Assembly: GCA_946122785.1 (NCBI GenBank)
Contig: CAMGYJ010000008.1
Span: 27,429,475 to 27,493,474, forward strand
Direction of reading: 5' to 3'
DNA: 64,000 nucleotides
Source of the DNA: Linum tenue
Lineage: Eukaryota; Streptophyta; Magnoliopsida; Malpighiales; Linaceae
In this document: piece by piece, positions 60,245-64,000 of the stretch
How the letters are laid out: each line of letters starts with the position of its first letter
How positions within the stretch are numbered: the stretch's first letter is position 1
Made by a program: the position numbers and the translations under genes
The notes under the pieces: generated by a model
The model's input: the letters and a program-made list of their open reading frames with translations, nothing else
Told to the model about the DNA's origin: nothing
Databases searched by the model: none

Positions 60245-60429
60245 CGCTGCAAATCGAGAAAATGAAGGGGATTTCAGTACGGCAGAGGCGCGAGGAGAAA
60301 AAAGCTGAATGAAGTCAGCGACGGTCTCCAGCGGCGGCGTCGTCTCCAGCAAGTGCGAACCCTAAATCGTGAGAATTAGAATTTCGGGGACAGGGAAGAA
60401 GGAGGAAGGGAAGTAAAAATATATAAATT

Positions 60430-60689
60430 ACTTTTTTTTAATTATTTACGTGGCATTCCACATGTACGTTTTGCTTATGTGTCAATGATGTGGAGGTCGG
60501 TTTTCGTCCTCGTCAGCGTTCCGTCAAACGATTTAACGGAGTCGTAGACGATGTTAAAGTTTCTAACGGTTTTGGCTAGATTTGTCACACTACCCTTTGT
60601 TTTTTTGGTCATTTGTTGTTTTCGAATAGATATGGCTATATTTGTCAAAAGTGTGAAAGTTATGGCTATACAGCTGTATTATGCCTTTA
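60430..60689. mobile_element. Right terminal region of the MULE
   Basis: Contains TACGTGGCATTCCACATG, a 'gtcagcgttccgtcaaacg' block and the end GTGAAAGTTATGGCTATACA followed by GCTGTATTATGCC. This layout matches the ends at 514 and 25759. It closes the element that holds the transposase remnant and GRF gene; the left end was not found. Confidence 0.6.
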
Positions 60690-62451
60690 TAAATCCAAGA
60701 TCAGTTGTATACGAACCTTGTCTAACAATGTTCATTCTGGCTATAAGACATTAACCTCTTCACGGTTGAAATGAAACAATGGAGATTTGACAAACTCCTC
60801 ACTACAACCAAAAATAGACAATTCAATCTTTCATGGGTGCCTATAATTTTTGGAAAATGAATTGTAATAAATTAATTACAAAGAAAAAAAGTTATTGAAA
60901 TACCTTGCATTCTTTGTCGGATAAAAAACGTGGATGATCAACATCCGATCCATTGCTGATAGGGCCTTCATAGTGATGAAGGGGCCAACCACTTGTTTTT
61001 TTCCATCTCTCCTCTCCGTACATTGATGGGTCCTGATAGGACTCCGCAACTTAATTGGAGACCTCATAACAACTTTCCCCTATTATTTATCAATTGTATT
61101 AAAATCCGTATATAAGAAAGAAAAGCAAATAAAACAGAAACAGAAGAGGGAGGAGCAATTATTTTTACTCCTTATTGCCAATGTGAAGCTATTAGAACTT
61201 ATGTTCAAAACTTCAACCACATCGTCATTCTTCTCCCCCTGCCATTTTCACAGTTCTGATCCGACCCCCAATCAGCAGGTCCCATAACGAATGCAGTGTT
61301 GTCTTAATGTCATTCATATCATCCTTCAATTCCCTTTCATAGATTGCTGACTTTTTCCCAAGTCAGCCACAAGGGAATGTAGGTTTCTTATCTACATAAG
61401 AAAGACTAAGAGAGTGAAGTTCCTGAAATACTTCACAAAAGAATTGTGGACATTGTAAGAAAAACTTTACCTCAATCGATTCTGCTGCTGTCCTGTCAAA
61501 CCTGAACATAACATAAACAAAAAGTAGTTTCGACAGGGTCTATAAAATTCAAGAAGGAAGGCATCGGAAAAAAAAACAGAAACTAACCCTTCCATGACAC
61601 CAATTCCTAGTATGCTTCTCCCCCAAACTACGAAGATTAATTCACTCGGATGAGTAGCTTATATAGAAAACGTGTATAGAGATGAGATGAAGAAGGAAGA
61701 TGACTCTTTGAAAATCTTCTGTTGTGATCTGTTAGGTTTTACAATTAAAAATGAATAAATAAATAAGCTTCCTACCTTCTCAAAACTTCTTACCAGAATA
61801 GGTGGGGATATAAATCCCAATTTTATTAGTTCACATATATATACAATTATGCTATATAAACTAAATTAGTATCATCAGTTCGTTGCTCGCATAATAAAAT
61901 ATCATTAAACATAACAAACTTGCAAGAACACTAACCATTATATTAATAATCAGATTCTACAATTTCAGAGAAAGTCCTAAGATATTTCCCGTTCCCTCGT
62001 CAATTAGTAGCGAATCCATTAGCAGTCTGCCCTAAACAATGAATATAGCTTGCATCCCTACAAATATTCATCAATTAGATCCATCAACTCAGTGCAATAT
62101 GATATGTGAAGTTTGAAGATTAAAGATCCTCAAAACCAAGATATGGTTCAACCTTCCCTTCACCTCTATCGTGTGTTTAATTCACAGAGAGCTAAATAGA
62201 ACCAAAACTAACCCCATCGGAAGAATTTACTAAACTAATGATGTAGAATTCCATGAATTTTGGGCCACATCAATACTTTCTTCATCACACAAGCTAAGAG
62301 TATGAAAATCCAAATTATGATTCTCATCCGATTACCCTATTTCCTTGGTTTGAGCATTTAATAAACAAAGAAATGAATCTCCCTCCTACTGCACTTGTTC
62401 ACTCAAAATGTTTAGTTTCTCCAAATCATTCTTTACCCTCTGATATCCTTC
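60690..62451. other. AT-rich region, possible decayed gene on minus strand
   Basis: A spliced minus-strand reading can be drawn at 61595-61225 (MEGFDRTAAESIE then NLHSLVADLG), with splice signals at 61588/61501 and 61471/61391. The frame ends soon after (GKSQQSMKGN stop) while a second frame one base over (SAIYERELKDDMNDIKTTLH, then SLWDLLIGG) looks like coiled coil. This could be a small gene with one shift, or chance. The rest holds nothing recognised. Confidence 0.25.
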
Positions 62452-63072
62452 TGTTTGAACCTAACTGAGTGTAGGAGTGAGGTTCGAGTGAGAGTTTGGG
62501 TCAAGAAGAAACGCAAGTGCTCGGGTCGATCGGAGGGATCAGAATTAGAGAGTGAGTGAGAACGAGGATCAGAACTTTTAGAAAGAGAAGTAGTTGCTAT
62601 AGAGAGAGAATGGTGAAAAATGCGATCCCCCTACCCACCGTAGTAAATGCCGTATTTATAGGCTTCGTTGTGGTGGGTGAGTGGTTGACTCAAGTGGGGA
62701 TACAACGATGTGACTATTGGGATACAATGATGTGACCACTGGCACACTAAGGATTTTAGGCCCTGTCCAGGCCATCCCTCTACCTAGGACGTGTCATAGA
62801 CCTGTCAATGGCCCTGATGTGACTACCTCCTGGGAAGGAAAGCTACGCTCCCCTTCTCTCTTGGCTTGGCCTACGCTATGCTTTCCCTCGGCGCTTGTAA
62901 TTCACCTCGCACCTAAGCTCTTCGCGCCAAGACGTGGTTGACTACGGCGAGGCGTGGCGCTCGGGGTCTTCGCGCTGCCATGTCGAGGTCCATCCAGTCG
63001 CGCCCTGTTCCTCGACGTGGCCGGGCCCGACTTGTTCTTTGGCGCGGCTAGGCCCGAGTCACATGCCCAACA
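62452..63072 (-). mobile_element. Putative LTR (minus strand)
   Basis: On the minus strand the block begins TGTTGGGCATGTGACTCGGG (63072) and ends GGTTCAAACA (62452). It carries a TATA box (TATAAATA, complement at 62653-62660) and is followed by ATATCAGAG (about 62445), similar to the TATCAGAGC of the initiator tRNA-Met primer site of Copia elements. No second LTR, target duplication or coding interior was found, so it may be a lone LTR or a chance resemblance. Confidence 0.35.
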
Positions 63073-63624
63073 ATTGCCCCCCATCAGGGGGTGTTTTGTG
63101 AACACCTCCTGTTTGGATTTTTTCTTGACAGACTCGGGCCTGTGTGGTCTCCGTGAGGCTGGTCTTTTGGGCTTATTCCGCTCGTTTACTCTGCTTGTCG
63201 CCATCGGTTGGCTCCTGCGTGTGCTCGCGTTTGGGTTCTTCATCGCGCTCGTAGTAGGGCTTTGTTCGCGTCGCGCCTTTTGCGGCGCACGATGCGCAAG
63301 GCGTGTTTTTCTTCCCCCGCGGGTATCGCGCGCTCGCTGTTGGGCTTTGTTCACTCGCGCGATACCCGGTGTTGCGCGAGGCGAGTTTTTCTTTCCTCGC
63401 GGGTATGTCCTGCCCCCCAGGCGGTGCGCGGCACTTGTGTCGTCGCCGACTAGTGCCTATGTTGGTAGGTATCCACGTGTCACTGTGTGGTTAGGCTATT
63501 TGGGCGGGGATTTTTTGAATTTCGAAAAGATTTGGTGGGATCTGACGGTTACGGATCCCTATGTGGCTTTAACCCTTCGCATTCCGCTGGCCGTCATTGG
63601 CCCTTTGCTTTCCCTCTAACCCAC

Positions 63625-63632
63625 TATAAATA
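63625..63632 (+). promoter_or_regulatory. TATA box for the frame at 63764
   Basis: TATAAATA at 63625-63632, 132 bp before the next plus-strand ATG. A pyrimidine-rich leader (cttcctctgag... ctcctccttctgc) follows, as in a transcribed 5' untranslated region. Confidence 0.5.
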
Positions 63633-63763
63633 TGGGTTGTTGTGGGGAGGAAGGGCTCATCTGTTTCTTCCGATTATTGCTTCACTTTGCTTCCTCTGAG
63701 ATTTTTCTCCTCCTTCTGCAACCTCAATCCTCTTCTGCTGTTGCTAAGTTTCGAGTCGACATC

Positions 63764-64000
63764 ATGTCCAGCATCAACAACAACGAGGCCGAGGTCGTGC
63801 AAGGCGAAGAAGGTAATTTCTCCCCTCTCTCGCACACTTCTTCTGACCGTTCCGGTGACGGGGACGGTGGTTCTGGAGATTGGGATGGCGGATCTGACGG
63901 CGGATGCGGCGGCGGCGACGGTGGGATTCCGGCGACGCCGTCGTACGACGCTAGGTCCGGCGATGGTGTCGGAAGCTCTTCCGATGTGGGTAATATTTCT
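63764..64000 (+). CDS. Start of a Gly/Ser/Asp-rich protein, runs off window
   Basis: The ATG at 63764 opens a frame still open at the window edge (79 codons). It begins MSSINNNEAEVVQGEEGNFS and becomes a low-complexity Gly/Asp/Ser stretch. GC is much higher than the left flank, and a TATA box and leader precede it. Such N-termini are seen in plant transposon-encoded proteins (gag or plant-mobile-domain type), and the adjacent LTR-like block fits that, but no domain is visible inside the window and the identity is open. Confidence 0.4.
   Translation, partial: MSSINNNEAEVVQGEEGNFSPLSHTSSDRSGDGDGGSGDWDGGSDGGCGGGDGGIPATPSYDARSGDGVGSSSDVGNIS

Noticed and set aside
62954..63619. 221-codon plus-strand open frame rich in Arg, Leu and Phe
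   Set aside because: It lies in a GC-rich LTR-like or promoter region, has other long frames overlapping on both strands and shows no domain; open by composition.
1..64000. tRNA, rRNA or CRISPR features
   Set aside because: I looked for tRNA T-loop words (GGTTCGA.TCC), rRNA blocks and regularly spaced repeats; none was convincing. The regular array at 31101-31700 has no spacers.

Overview
The window is nuclear DNA of a flowering plant, most likely a eudicot. It has GT-AG introns, plant-specific genes (a class I KNOX homeobox exon, a CDC48 cofactor of the PUX/p47 type, cytosolic eL36, mitochondrial uL30m) and a dense load of plant transposons: LINEs, hAT, Mutator-like (MULE) and PIF/Harbinger elements, and Ty3/gypsy remnants. 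I cannot name the species.

Layout. 1-1.6 kb: first exon of an STM-like KNOX gene (minus strand), with MULE and LINE debris in what would be its first intron and a (CT)17 tract upstream. 2.9-15.6 kb: stacked transposons, including a 234-bp LINE stub, a Harbinger MITE, a MULE-like element holding a 2.6-kb hAT, a minus-strand LINE broken by a 2.6-kb solo LTR and a hAT MITE, and a second LINE on the plus strand. 15.8-17.9 kb: an intact four-exon PUX gene. 18.1-21.2 kb: a hAT inside a hAT, then a truncated LINE. 23.7 kb: a small predicted membrane protein. 24.3-25.8 kb: a MULE with a perfect 9-bp target duplication. 27-34 kb: decayed gypsy material, with an array rich in TACGTA. 34.4-39.7 kb: the main housekeeping island (eL36; a mitochondrial-type RRM protein; mitochondrial uL30, divergent from the RRM gene). 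40.2-44.2 kb: a triple-nested TE and another MULE. 45.8-47.4 kb: a young LINE insertion. 49.7-57.8 kb: three tandem minus-strand RPA1/DUF223-like OB-fold genes with matching exon lengths, at least one of them decayed. 58.2-60.7 kb: a decayed MULE (MuDR-type transposase start plus a GRF zinc-finger gene). 62.4-64 kb: a possible LTR and the start of a Gly/Ser/Asp-rich reading frame that runs off the window.

The working cellular genes are eL36 (cytosolic translation), uL30m and the RRM protein (mitochondrial gene expression, sharing a site-II promoter) and PUX (CDC48 adaptor). The most unusual local feature is the RPA-like gene triplet. Exon joins were worked out by eye from splice sites, reading phase and comparison between paralogues; no search or computation was run.
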